A stretch of 64,000 nt of DNA from contig NC_088354.1 of assembly GCF_036884655.1 (NCBI RefSeq), positions 11,014,501-11,078,500 on the forward strand, written 5' to 3'. How positions within the stretch are numbered: the first letter of the stretch is position 1; each line of letters begins with the position of its first letter. The position numbers and the translations under genes are program-made. This DNA comes from Musa acuminata AAA Group. Lineage: Eukaryota; Streptophyta; Magnoliopsida; Zingiberales; Musaceae. Of the stretch, positions 1-12,624 are shown one piece after another. Under the pieces are notes generated by a model, which did not search any database, was not told the DNA's origin, and saw only the letters and a program-made list of their open reading frames with translations.

Positions 1-1402
1 AATGACAAAAATAAGGCATGCATAAAATATTCTTCAAAATTGATGCTTTAGAAGATCTCAAATTCAATCTAATGAATGCTATTGAATGGAAACAAGTGCT
101 TCAGACAATACTAATCCTAATCAGTTTCTATAATTAACTCAAGGCCTCAAGCTGAATATCATTTGATAAATTTGCCATTTTATATAGTATGAGGTCAAAT
201 CAGTTGAGATCAAAGGACAAATATGGCCAATTAATATCATTTGGGAGTGATCCAAAGTCACTCAACCCGTCCAAGCTAAAACATTGTATTCTCCCTTAGG
301 TTTTGCTATTTTGAGCCTTAATTATGAAACTACCTATAGGATTGCACTTCCCATGACAGAACACTATCAAATGTAAACCACATATTAAGACCTACATTTG
401 TGATGCTCTAGTATCAACCTTATTTGATACCATTTTGACTTTTATTTCAAACTTCTTTTAGCAAAAAACCAATGCACAGCAAATTAATCATGAGTTCCAT
501 AAGATTCTAGCTCAAAATTCATTCACTGGATTGGATCTTGTCTTTTGAAGAATATTCATTAAAAACATGTCACGATACTCATGCAGTTACTACCAAAATA
601 TAAACAAATTTAACAATGATGTATACACTGCAAAAGTGATTCAAGAACTGCCTTCAAAACTTTAATTTAGAAAAGATTAACAAAATAGTCTTAATACTTA
701 AGCTTACACTTTGGAAAGTAGACAAGTTCCATCACATCATCGAGCTAGCTAAAACTGACAGGTTTAAATTATCAATAAATATGCCTCGAGCATTTAAAGT
801 ACTGCCAATACGTCAAGCTTTATAGACATCCTACTTTGGGCTCAACATGTTCAAGCATACTAAACCAAATTCTAAACTAGAGAAGACCATAGTACAAAGA
901 GAACTAAAAGAAGCAACAAATAACTAATATGTGTTCCTCCCAGTGCAATGATAGATACAATTTTATATCCTATCTATTAAACATAAGAAGTGCAGTCCAT
1001 GCAGAACTTCAACATGCCCAGTTTACATAGCTGTCGAAACATTGCAAAAAATTAACTCAGCCTACAACACAGGAAGCTTATAAAAACAAATTAAATGTTA
1101 ATAACTGTATAAGTTATATGAATAGAGGGGTTGTTATCCATCAAGCACTATTGCAACCTTATCCAAGGAATTATGAAGAATCAAGATGAAATGTATTTGC
1201 AAGCAATAATGAGAACGATGTTTACTATTCAGTATATATCAATCATTAAGGATCTTGTTCACAATTAGGTGCATATTCTCATTCATATACACAATCAACA
1301 AAGGCTTAATTACAGAAATCCAATACTCATACCTCATCCCCTAGCGATATAATCAAAATGTAAAAAAATCATAGAACTGAAATATATTTGTTCATATCTT
1401 AC
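1..1402 (-). other. Intron 3 of the poly(A) polymerase gene (open to the left)
   Basis: AT-rich sequence downstream of the exon-3 donor, without a recognisable exon on either strand. It is read as intron because the PAP coding sequence is incomplete at 1403. The only structure I see is the degenerate repeat of the exon-3 edge at about 1329-1370. Confidence 0.5.
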
Positions 1403-3073
1403 CCCCAAGCGATAAGATCCAAATGTGAAAATTACTGCACTTGCATCTTCAACCATTTGATCAGAGTAACCCCTCTGCCGAGTTAACTGTTTCACCCAGC
1501 TTTTGACAATCTGAGAGTCCAAAGTACAAATTAAGAGTCATAGGGTATCTAGAAATAATTCAGTCATAAAAACTAAAAAAGAAAAAAAAATTACACAGCT
1601 TATATATAGATTAATTAGAAATAGAACATAAAAGCCAACTTACAAGATCAGCATAATAAATTGTTCAACAGAGTGCAGAACAATAATGCTACGGACCCTA
1701 GAATGAACACAATATGTAGCTTGAGAAACTAATCAGAAAGGAAATACGATTTACTTTCATGTGTCTAAGAAAACAAGCAAACACCACTGTGAAGACAATC
1801 TTTTCTCCAGAAATTAGTAAAAGGCAAACTTATTGAGGTCTGTCACACGTAGACATCACCCCTGCAAAATAGCCATATGTTATGTTCTCCTGCCAAACCC
1901 GCCAATCAAGAAATTTATTCTTTGACTCATCCAACCCAGTAATTTAAAAATGATCCTCACCAAAATTTCTTTTTTCTATAAAAGTTCAGGGCATCGACAT
2001 TCTGTCATCTTTGAGAATGATCCTTTAATTTTAAGCTAATTGGTCAATCCACTTCTGTTCTTCAAACCTTTTTACTACTCAAAGAACCTGATTCTCAAAC
2101 TCAGAAATTGTCAGCTTGATGTGGCATGATACACGACAATCCCCTAAGAAGCCCAGATAAAGTACTATCTATACTCTTAACAAAATAATGGAAGTAACTT
2201 CTCTCCTAGAAGCATATCCCAGGTACAACAGATGTCATTCCAACTTCCAAGAAAGTAAAATATTTTATTTTCATGACAACATTCTGAATCAAGTATTCAC
2301 TTTTTCGCTTACATAAGAAACTCTAAGATCCCCTTCAATTGCTCATAACCATCTTTGACAACTTTGTTTAATTTTCATCTTCATATTGCAAGCCTTGGGA
2401 GAAACTTAAATGTGCTAAAAAAAGTCATCTTTTTCTTGGTCTTCATGCAAAAAAGTTAGAAGACCATGAAATCATAATAATAATAAAGGTAATTTGTCTA
2501 CTATATCGGAAAGTGAGGAGCTTCATTGCCCAACAATCTTCAAAATATCAGCAACAACTCATTGATGAATAATCAATTACTGAGAAAAATGAGACCAAAA
2601 GAATCCCACCAACTTATGTATCTCAAATATCACACGGAAAGTACAAAGGTAAGTATATAGATAGACCCCTATATAAGCAATTTAACTGAAAATTCGCATG
2701 GGATCTGTTTGATCAAATCATATAACAAATAAGATGAATGGTTAAAAATAAAAGAAAAAAAGATTACCTTGCCTAGTTCTCCTAAAACGTTCTCTCTCTT
2801 GAGAGCTTCCTCCTCGCTCTCATAGAGTCCAGCATCAACCAAGAACTTAAAAAGAGAAGCGCATATGTAAATGTCAAACTAAAGTAGACAACAAAAATAT
2901 TAAGGACACCAAAGATTTATCTGAAGATGAAGAGAGGGAAGGAATAGAAAAGGCAACAAAGACACCTTTTCAAGTTCAGTTGTCCTCTTGAGATCAGCCT
3001 CAGTGGGTCCAGCAGTCGAGATTGGCTTTGTTATACCGTACTGCCTTGGAGCAGGTGGAGACGGGCTACCCAT
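1403..3073 (-). CDS. PAPS: Nuclear poly(A) polymerase, N-terminal exons (partial)
   Basis: Adds poly(A) tails to cleaved pre-mRNAs in the nucleus. Three exons join in phase on the minus strand: 3073-2966 (ATG, MGSPSPPAPRQYGITKPIS), 2845-2768 (FLVDAGLYESEEEAL) and 1510-1403 (IVKSWVKQLTRQRGYS, then VIFTFGSYRLG). All splice sites are GT-AG. This is the conserved N-terminus of plant PAPs up to the FGSYRLGVHGP segment, just before the catalytic DxD exon. That next exon (expected to start within the VHGPGADID motif) is not visible between 1 and 1402, so it probably lies beyond the left edge after an intron of more than 1.4 kb. A truncated gene is the alternative. A stop-containing degenerate copy of the exon-3 edge lies just downstream (see findings). 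Family identity is confident; completeness is not known. Confidence 0.88.
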
Positions 3074-4110
3074 TTAATCAGAACAACCCGCCCCACAATC
3101 AGAGAGCGAATCAAAGGATAAAACTCTCTTCTGCTAACAGTACTAGAGAAGCTTTAACAACACGGTCAACAAGAAGAGATGCAAAGATGAAAGAACCGCC
3201 AAAGATCTAGAATACAGAAGTAAACAACCCTAATCTCCAGATATAGATGGAACAAATCTGACAAATAAATAAATAAAGGAGAAAAATGATAAAGGTCACT
3301 CTTCGTCTCGGATCACTGACAAAGCATAATCAACCAATGTAGCCCAAAAATGAAACCCTAAAGAAATCAAAGATTTCCGAAGTACCCAATTACCTCAAAG
3401 CCCTATTACAAACGACGATGAGAACGAACGCACTACAATCAAGAAAGACGGATCCACCCAGATGATAGGAGAAAGATATCTCCCACCTATCTATCTTAAA
3501 TGGCACTAAAAGCCACGGAGAGCACCACCGGAAACACCGTGGATAGGAGAACAGAAAACCAAATCCGAACCACAATCGAATACCCTGAAACCAAATCGGA
3601 AACGCAAAGCGTTAGACACTACACAGAAAAAAAAAAAAAAAAAAAAGGAACTTCTTTAACTCCGGTGCCACCACGGAGATCGAATTCAAGACGGAACGAC
3701 AAAAGGCAATAAAGGGCAAAGAAAAAGAAACCTGAACGGGAGATCAAAATCAAGAGCGAGACAAATTCCACTGATCGGCGCCTCGGGAGGGACGAGGCGC
3801 CGAAAACCCAAATGCGCAGCAGCGTGTAGCTTCTCGGGGTGGGGACGGCGGCGGCTATTCGAGGTGAGAAGAGAGAGGAGGCGGGACGTAATCTCACGGG
3901 GAGCAAGGGGTCGGGTCGGGAGGGGGATGGCACAAAAGAAGGAAGAGGAGGAGACCAATCCACCGATCCACCACCACGCGGTACTTTCCAGCGGCGATCG
4001 GACGCAGTGTTGAGCTCGGCAAGGGGAAGCGCCGCAGGGCGGTGGCCTCCGTCGTAGACGCGGAAACACAAAAATATCCGTGCAATATAAAATGTGAAGC
4101 TTTTTAGCAA
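3074..4110 (-). promoter_or_regulatory. 5' leader and promoter region of the poly(A) polymerase gene
   Basis: About 1 kb upstream of the PAP start codon. It is AT-rich to about 3720 with a 16-17 bp poly(A) run near 3630-3646, then GC-rich to about 4060, as expected for a leader with an intron and a CpG-rich first exon. A weak TATA-like TTTATATT on the minus strand lies at about 4085-4092. Open frames here have no family resemblance and are treated as chance. Boundaries are inferred. Confidence 0.35.
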
Positions 4111-4299
4111 GATTTGGTGGCGGACGGGACGAAATATAACGAGAGCGGGCAGTCGACGGTCGCGCTGCCGTTGACGTCGGACTGTTTAGGACAGCAGTGA
4201 TTATGATTAACCGTCGTATAATTTCTTCCCGTGTCCGAAACCTAATTACCTTCGTGTTTTGTGGCTGCGGTTGAATCGGAAGGAACAAAACAAAACCGG

Positions 4300-7100
4300 C
4301 AGTAGCAACACGGAGATGGAAAAGAGGGGAGAGAAGGAAAAAGAATAAGAAAGGAACGGAGGAACGGAGGAAGGGAGAACGGACTTGCGCAGGAGAGACG
4401 CTCGGGAGCTTGCGAGGTGGTGGTGGTGGTTTAGTCCCCGTCAGCCGGCGGCGTCCAAGTCACGGCTCACATGACCAAATCGAAATATGAAACCAGCGTG
4501 CGTGGGTCCCACCCGGTGATGAGGTGTAAAACAGTGATCGAACATGTATGGTATCGAACATGTCTTGGTTATTGCAGGGGATCTGAATCTGTTGCTTTAG
4601 GGAGTAATCTTTGCCATGTCTTGCATTAATCATAACTTATCAAAAGTTATGATATCTTGAGAATTGAATGTCACTGAAATCAGTGCGAGGTTTTATTGGA
4701 GAATTGTTGAATTATACTTAGTGATGCTCATGATATAAGAGAATATTTTAAAATAAAAAATAAAAAAAATATTTTACTTCTCAACCCATTACTGATGTGA
4801 TGGGTCTAATTGATTAGACTCTCTATGTCCCTTTTAGATGACTTATAAGTAGGATGTTAGTAAAATGACATTACAAGTGAGGAAGGTCAATATAATTATA
4901 TAAGTGACTAGGAATATCTTAATAATGAGACTTACTATCACACTATGATCTCGTATCAAGGTTACTATCATAAGATTGATTTTACATCTTGATTTCTAAT
5001 TTATACTCTTGATAGGATATTGAAATTCTCAATATGACTCTCAAACATTACACCTCCTTGTTGGTTATAGCGATTTTGGTTAGGTCGCTTAACTATTTTA
5101 GGTTGTCAATGAAGTTTGTGAGTGGTGTCACACAAAACAACGCAAAAATTACTCAAAAATAAAGTCGAGAAAAAAAATTAATTATCTTAACATCCTAAAA
5201 CTCTTATGTGGCACTGGATGGGGCTTTAAGCCAGTATCTAAGATTGACCTTTTATTAAATAAAAATATTTTTTTTATTGAACTATATTTGTTTGACCCTA
5301 TGTTGTGATGTAGTGAGACAACCATGATAATTTGCTTTATGTTTGCTCCTCACAAATGTATATATATTTTTTTGTATGTTCTTAAGAGATTACATTAGAT
5401 TATTAAGAGGTTTGAGCCTATGCCAATAGAATCGGTAAGAGTATAATATGATTTAGATTCTAGCACCAACGGCCGAATAAATGAAGTTTTATTGTAACTC
5501 TAATGGTAAATAAAGAAAATCGAGGAGACATAAGCTCGACTGTACTGAAGTATCATAATATGTCTATTTATTTTTATAAAATAGAATATAAGTGTATCAT
5601 AGATAATGATGCTATTTGATAGGGCACAATTTGACAGCACACCTTTTGACAGCATACCACAGCTACAACAACACCGATGTGAAACTTAAAAGCTGATGTG
5701 GTGGACCACGTCAGCCACTTAGACAATGCGATCATCCCCTCATCTTGTATAAGGCCATGCAAATGACATCGTTAAGTATAGAGCTGCCCCAGAATGTTCG
5801 AGGCAATGTCGCTCGATGATGATCCATACAGGTCGACCATCATCCGTGCATAGAGGCATGGGCCAACCGCTTAAGGGGTCGACAATCATTAACTCAACCA
5901 GACTCGAGGCGCAATCCCACTTCCCGAGTCTTCACTTGGGTGACCTAGCATATTCAGAATCAGGCAAAGCTGGACTGACTTCTCAACCATAACGTAAAGG
6001 TTCACCAATACTATTGCAAATGTATCCAACTAAGAGATGTTATAACGAAGAACCCGATATGATATGGTATTATGGAATTATCAAGATAGGAGATGTGCGA
6101 TAGTCTCAATGAACGTGTGTCATCATCCGACTGATGTCATGTATTAATGTTATAATATAGTCTAAGGACAATGTATTTGCTATAAGCAAATTCATACCGT
6201 TCTTAGTTATGGAGATAGGAGCTTAGGAATGTCACGCAAAGTATTCCATTGTTACATGTAAATATAATCCTCCACATCAACCATGTTATGATCTCCAATA
6301 CACGAGTCAAATTAGTCACCAAGCTAAAGATCGACGATCACAGCCAACAGAGGCCCAAAGTAATAAGCCCGAGTTGATTACCATCCCTAACTTGATTGAT
6401 TTGAAAGGAGTTAATCGACATAATTATTATCTTCATTTGAATTCGGAAACATAATTAATGGTTCGTTCACTTTCATGAGGTCTACAGCAGTACATGTTCG
6501 TATGCCTCGGCAGGAGGAAGCCAATCCGTCGTTAGATTTCCAGTTCGCGAATCTCAAAGCAGGGAATCGCCATTCCCAAAGCCTTGGGTTGCAATCCTCA
6601 TGATGATGTCCCAACCCAGCCGTGCGGCAGAGACCCGACCCGTCCATCTGAATCCGAGCCCGAAAGGATTCGGACCCACGACCCGACCAAGACGCATCCG
6701 ACCCGCTTCCCATGGCGGTGAACTCCCGAGATGAAGTATTCCGCTGATCCCACGTAAGACCACGCCTTAAATGACCAAAACACCATCACCAGAGCACTAT
6801 TTCCGAATGCGTGAGGCGACCATGGCGAGGGTAACCTGGTCATTTCGGTTCGAGGTTAGGAACTTTCTCAGAATCTTCTCTTACCCTGAGGTGTACCCTA
6901 TTTCAAAAATTGAAAAAGATTCCGTATCTTAGCGGGAAATTCAAACGATCCCCTCCTCGTAATTTCCTCCGACATGAAGGCCAGTAATTGTTGTAACCCC
7001 GTCTCGACCGTTAGTCCACCGTGGCCGTGATGTAATTTTTTAGAAACACCCCTCCATCGTAAGGTAATTCCATGTACATCATTCGTGAAGATGCTGTGAG
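4300..7100. other. Intergenic, AT-rich, probable transposon debris
   Basis: No gene seen. 4600-5500 is AT-rich low-complexity sequence. 5560-6300 is more balanced in composition, with near-repeated phrases such as TTTGACAGCACACC / TTTGACAGCATACC at about 5628-5660 and GTCGAC sites, like a decayed LTR-retrotransposon fragment, but no ends or coding domains could be recognised. 6400-7100 becomes GC-richer toward the next promoter. Confidence 0.35.
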
Positions 7101-7374
7101 CCACGTCGCTACATCCCTTCGTGCAAATTCCAACAAATCCAGGGGCTTATTTCGAAGAATCAGCCTGGATTGACGGCGCTGTCGGGATTCCGCGAACGGC
7201 GACGTGGACCGTAGCTACGTGGCAATGTGAAATGACTAAAAACGCCCTTTTCCGTCCGTTCCCCACTGGTGGTAAATCGGTGAATCGCATTCTTGCGGGG
7301 GAGCCATTTTGGTACAGCGACGAACGCGTGGGATTCGCCGTGAGCTGGGACGTTGGGGCCACGGAGGTTGGCCA

Positions 7375-7380
7375 TATAAA
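7375..7380 (+). promoter_or_regulatory. Candidate TATA box upstream of the IQD gene
   Basis: CCATATAAAGC in a GC-rich setting, followed by a pyrimidine-rich stretch typical of a plant transcription start region. It could drive a long leader with a 5'UTR intron toward the IQD start at 9007, or a separate non-coding transcript. A second TATATA lies at about 8050. Confidence 0.35.
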
Positions 7381-7715
7381 GCAAGAACCCTTAGCTTTCC
7401 TCCTCCAAAGAAGGGGCACTGTTCTTAATCCCAAAAGGACGGTGGATTCGCCTTTCTAGTGTTCTGCTCCCTCGTCCTCTTACTAATAGTAACTGTTTCC
7501 AATAGTCGCCGCGGAGCGGAGATCGTGCTCAAAGGTGCGATCTTTCCACCTGCGTCGTCAAAAGGGGAATCCCATAAATCCCCACATTTGCTCTTCTCCC
7601 CGTGGATTCTCGCACCAATCCCACGGCCTACCGACGGCGGAGGAGACCGAGCGTACTGCAAAGTTGCGAGAAAAGTGTAAGCTTCATCACAACCCGTGGC
7701 CCATTGATTGCTCTC

Positions 7716-8036
7716 GAGAAAGAGAGAGAGAGAGAGAGGGGCAGCCCGTCCCGATGCTCTGTTCTCTTGGATGATGACGTCCATAAAAGATGTTCTTGGG
7801 AGGTAGAGAGGAATGACTAGTGATCCCTTTCCCGCTGTCATAAAATCTCGTCCTTCGGTGCAGTTCTATTTGTGAGATGGGAAAAAGCTGCGGACTTGTG
7901 AACAAGTATCAGAGTAGTTATGATAGCAAACGACGGAGAAAGAGAAAGAGTGCAAATCCGCATTAAATAGGAGGTCAGGGTTATTCACACTGCACTGCCA
8001 GCGGCAATGAGAATAGAGAGAGAGAGAGAGAGAGAG
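7716..8036 (+). repeat. Two GA microsatellites upstream of the IQD gene
   Basis: Runs of GA dinucleotides at about 7720-7738 and 8016-8036. GA/CT repeats are common in plant core promoters and 5'UTRs. Here they bracket the region where the IQD leader probably starts, with TATATA at about 8050-8055 between the second run and the leader. Confidence 0.8.
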
Positions 8037-8059
8037 TAAAAGAGAAGAATATATAGCTT

Positions 8060-9006
8060 TTAGAGAGCCATAGGAGGGAGTCGTCACTGTAGAGTTCAGT
8101 TCAGCACTGAGAAAGGTAGCGACGGAGAAAATTTTCGAGAAATTAGAACTAGAGGTGTGTCGGTCTGCTTTCAAAGCGGATCGAGAGGAGGGAAAGGCAA
8201 TCCCGAACTTTCAGAGTCTTCCTCATCCTTTTGCGTGGCTGAGGCGTGGGTCGGCGATCTCCTTCTCGGTGGGGCCTCTTCTTGGTCTTGAGTTGGAGGC
8301 AGGGGAAGACAGTGAGAGAGAGAGGAAAAATCGAGTCTTTTTCCGTCTTTAAGAATCAAGATAGCTTGATTTGCTGGTTTCGTTGATCCCTCCGTGTCTT
8401 TTCTGCTGAATCTTCGGAGGGTAGAGAATATCTGGAAAGTTGAGCTGTTTCCTCCGGCTGCCCATTTGAACTCCTCTACCAGCTGAACACAAGCAAAAGC
8501 CTCCTCCTCAGTCTTCCATTTTTGAACCTGGCAAATTTTATCTGCCTCTTTCTCTATCTGCGCTCTGCTTTTGTTGTGTAATGTCTCTCCGTTGTTGGTT
8601 TTACCAGCGAGTTGCTATTAGTTTAATGGTTTCGGGGGTGGGGCGGGGGAAGCCTTCAATATCCCTGCGTCTCTCTGCAACATCCTTTTGTCTTCTAATG
8701 CTGTTCTTCACGAGGCCTTGACAGGTTTTTTCCTTCCTTTTGAAAAAGATCCCATCTTTAGCCTAATTTTGCTGATCTCCCCTTGCGTCTTTCAAGGTTT
8801 TTATCACGTATCGCCTCCCTCTTTTGAGTTTTTACCACCTCGATAAGATTCCCTGTTCTTTTTGTTTTTAGTTCGTATCATGTTAGACCATTGAATTCGC
8901 ATCCCTTGCTGCACTTGTTTGCCTTGTAGGACCTGCAGCCAGTAAGCTTTTCTTGCTCAAATCCTGCGATTGCTGCCGGAATTTGGAAGATTCCAGTTGC
9001 CGGAAG
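8060..9006 (+). promoter_or_regulatory. Probable 5' leader of the IQD gene
   Basis: A pyrimidine-rich, CT-rich stretch between the GA repeat/TATATA and the IQD start codon. Several AG acceptors precede the start (for example CCTTGTAG at about 8923-8930), which suggests a 5'UTR intron, but the donor cannot be fixed by eye. No coding exon was recognised. Confidence 0.35.
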
Positions 9007-10747
9007 ATGGGTCGGGCGACGCGGTGGCTGCGGAGACTCTGGAGTGGGAAGAAGGAGAACAAGGAGGCCAAGGACTGCTCCGGCTACGGTGGCGGTGAGG
9101 ACAGGAGGGAGAAGAAAAGGTGGAGCTTCACGAAACCGGCCAGGGACACAGGCGACGTGCTGTTGGGTCAAAACGCCACGACGGCCGCCGCGGTGGAGGC
9201 GGCGTTGTTTAGGTCCTTCTACTCGGAGAGTGAGAAGGAGCAGAGCAAGCACGCCATTGCGGTGGCCGCGGCCACTGCTGCGGCTGCGGATGCGGCGGTG
9301 GCGGCCGCACAAGCTGCCGTCGCGGTTGTCCGGCTTACGAGCCATGGGAGGGGCGCCATCTCCGGCGGCAGCCTCGAGCGTCGAGCTGCGGTGAAGATCC
9401 AGACGGCATTCAGGGGATACTTGGTATCGAAACCAACTCTTCTCCATTTCTTCTCTGCTCTCTGATTAGGAATGATGAGGTTTTCTTGCTCATCTGAAAT
9501 GGATCCTCTTTGAGCCTTTGCAGCACCTCCGGTTCTATTTTTGGAGTTGCTCATGATTCTTGCTTATGCTTTGCCGTATCCATTCATATCTCAATCATTT
9601 GTGTTCCGAATCGAGTCAAGTCTTATAAATGTATCTCCTTTCGTGATCCATTTAACTCTTCTTCTTCCAATCTGCATTCCTTGTGTTCCTTTTCACTGGT
9701 TCTGATGAGTTTGAATCCCGTGGGTATGCGCTATGCAGGCAAAGAAAGCTCTCAGAGCTCTGAAAGCGTTGGTTAAGCTACAAGCCCTCGTCAGAGGCTA
9801 TCTCGTGCGCAAGCAAGCGACCGCCACTCTTCATAGCATGCAGGCTCTCATCAGAGCTCAGGCCACTGTCCGAGCGCAGAGAGCTCGAAATCTTGTTCGG
9901 AATGAGAAAAGGTTTCAGCCGGAAATCCGCCACCGGCGATCTTTGGTATGTTTCTAGTGCTGATTACCGCTTCAACACGATCGAAGTAATCGTTGCTTTA
10001 CTCAGTTTTCCTTTGTGCTTTCTCTGATCACAGGAAAGGTTCGACGAGTCCTGCCGAAGCGAGAACTTGTCGTCGTTCCATAGTAGAAGGCTTTCCGCGA
10101 GCCTTGACAGTGCTTCCAATGGCTTTGATAGGAGCCCGAAGATTGTGGAGATAGACACCTGCCGCCCGAAGTCGTCGAGATCTTCCCGACGAGCCAATCC
10201 GTCTGTTCTCGACCCCGCCGATGACTTCCACTCGAGTTCCATCTCTTCCCCGCTCCCGTGCCAGATTCCAGCCAGGATCTCCATCCCCGACTGCCGGAAC
10301 TTCCAAGACTACGACTGGTGCCTCGCAGGCGACAAGTGCCGGCTATCCGCGACAGCGCAGAGCACTCCCCGCTACATGAACTCAATTAGCAATCTGCCCG
10401 TCACTCCGGCCAAGAGCATGTGCGGCGCAGACTTCGCTCTCCGCCGCTTCACGAACGTTCCAAACTGCCCCAACTACATGTCAAGCACGCGGTCCTTCGA
10501 GGCGAAGTCGAGGTCCCAGAGCGCCCCGAAGCAGCGGCCGGAGCCGGCGGGGACGAGAAAGAGGCTGCCTTTGAGTGAGGTAATGCTCGAATCCCGGGCT
10601 AGTCTGAGCGGAGTCGGAATGCAGAGGTCCTGCTCTCGCGTGCAAGAGGCCTTCAACTTCAAGAGCGCCGTCGTTGGGAGGCTCGATAGGTGCTCGGAGC
10701 CGCGGAAGGAGGCAGAGAGGGAGTTCTACTGGCACAGGAACTCGTAA
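9007..10747 (+). CDS. IQD: IQ67-domain (IQD) calmodulin-binding protein
   Basis: Plant-specific scaffold that binds calmodulin and microtubules or membranes. Three exons: 9007-9423, 9739-9945 and 10034-10747, all phase 0, giving 445 aa. The basic N-terminus starts [12 protein letters not shown]. An Ala-rich helix (about 85-110) precedes the IQ67 domain, residues about 124-190: [13 protein letters not shown], then [12 protein letters not shown], then [15 protein letters not shown]. The first intron splits the IQ67 domain in phase 0 right after the first IQ motif, the conserved position in this family. Near the C-terminus, [20 protein letters not shown] with KQRPE is the DUF4005-type motif. The C-terminal half is Ser/Arg-rich and probably disordered. 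The subfamily member cannot be named by eye. Confidence 0.95.
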
Positions 10748-12079
10748 TGCCAAAGGCTACCAAGAAGATTACAAGAATAAGAGGAGGTCTCTTAACTTCC
10801 TCTATTGATCGTTTCGTTTCATATGTTTTCCTGTTGCGATCACAACAGTGGTCGATGTAAATTCTGTGTCTCTGATCGAGAAATCCTTATTCTTCTTCCA
10901 CTGTTTCTTGATGGTTTCCTCGAGACTGTTGATGTTTCGTATGGAAGTGAGCAAGTGCATGTGCGTCAGGATGGGGTTTGCCGGAGACAAACGACTGCGG
11001 CCGTGGACAGGGTGGGGGAAGGGTGAAACAGTGTGACAGTGGTGGTGGGGGAGGCAGCGAGGTGGTTATTAGTAGTGCATATGTGGCCGGTCAGGGGAGC
11101 TCTGTTGGATTCGACGAGCAGCTCATGGTTTTGGTACATGTTATATCATACATAAAGCCGATTGCGTTAATATATTTTAAATCTAAGGATCGAAATACTA
11201 AGACAAAAGGTAATATGTAATTAGTCCTCGAAAGTTTGACATCAATCATATAGAACATTTGAGACTGAATATAAACTAATAGGAAAAACTACAGCAAAAA
11301 TACTGAAATATTAAATCCATTCATTCCATGAAATATAAATAGATAATGATTATTAGAAGAAATAAAAATATAAATGAAATATAAATTAATATAAGGAGTT
11401 TTAAAATGGGTTAAAGAATTATAATATGTAGGTTTATTCTTTAAGAAAACTAATAGTTTTTCTTTATTTTTTTATATGGCTTTTGGTATATCGAATAGGA
11501 AAGATTCTATTAGCTATTATCCCATCTTGGCTTGGTTTGAAATTGTCCAACTGTTGTCCAGTCTAATTTTAATTTTGGGTTGATTTGATTATGTTAGGTT
11601 ACAATTCAAAACAAGTCAGGCTATTTGCACTAAGGTGAGCTAGCATAAATACTATAAATATTTTTAAATAAATTAAAATACCTTATTTTTAAAAATATTA
11701 TCTTTTTAGATTTCTCTAAAAAGATTTCTTTATCTAATTTAGAATATTTTCTTAACTTCATAATCACATATTTCTTTTCCTAATACATCGTTCTATATCG
11801 AATTCGTCTTATTTGCATGGTTCTAGAAATATTTTTATTCTCACCTTATCTATCATAAATACTATAAATATTTTTTTAAATATTTTATTTTAAAATATTT
11901 TTTTATAAATTTTTACTTGAAATAATATTGTTAGAAGATATTATTGACATCTCGGTCAATTCGATATAGTCTAGATTCGTGTTTGCAGGATTATCTAAGA
12001 CGTCTATGGTAGAAGAGCTCCCGATGTATGAGAAGATATTATTGTCGTCCACATTGTATTCTTATATATATATATATAC

Positions 12080-12136
<57 letters not shown>

Positions 12137-12360
12137 TATTATCTATCCTAAATCTTTATCCACGTGGATAGATAAATAAAATATAATTTTTATTTTTTAA
12201 AAGTAGATATAGAATGATATTTACTGATGATATTTTTATTAAATTATATTTTTTTTATAATTTATATATATATATATTATAATAATAATATATTTTCGTC
12301 GATGGAAAGCAAAAGATATCAATCTTCGTCAAACTTCTGTCATAATTCCGTGACGTAAAA
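10748..12360. other. 3' flank of the IQD gene and AT-rich intergenic DNA
   Basis: The IQD 3'UTR probably covers the first few hundred bases. From about 11200 the sequence is strongly AT-rich without a credible exon on either strand. It contains the TA microsatellite at 12060-12141. Confidence 0.5.
12060..12141. repeat. TA/CATA microsatellite
   Basis: About 80 bases of alternating TA with scattered CATA and GTA interruptions. The short open frame across it is only translated repeat (IYIYIY) and is not a gene. Confidence 0.9.
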
Positions 12361-12624
12361 GTCTTCCCCGCACACTCCATGATGCAATCTTTTCTGGACT
12401 CTCTTCAATGTCGTCTGCACCAAAGCAAAGATGCAGGAGGAATCTTTGATGACCTCTGCAGATCAACTTGACGAGACCCGTTCGTGGCTTTCGTAAGGCC
12501 ACCGAATGGTTACTATCACTTCTGACCCCTACAAGAGACTCGCACAGACAACTTCAAAGCGAACCGAGAACAAGTCTACAGAACAAAAGTTAAGATCGCA
12601 AAGATCTTGTGGGAGGGGGAGGTC

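Noticed and set aside
3619..4288. Long overlapping open frames on both strands upstream of the poly(A) polymerase gene
   Set aside because: Arg/Pro/Ser-rich translations of a GC-rich leader/promoter region in several frames at once; no family signature.
7121..7459. 112-codon plus-strand frame before the IQD gene
   Set aside because: It spans the TATA box at 7375 and has no recognised motif; the opposite strand is open too, as expected of GC-rich promoter DNA.
11979..12179. Frame encoding an IYIY repeat
   Set aside because: It is a translated TA microsatellite.
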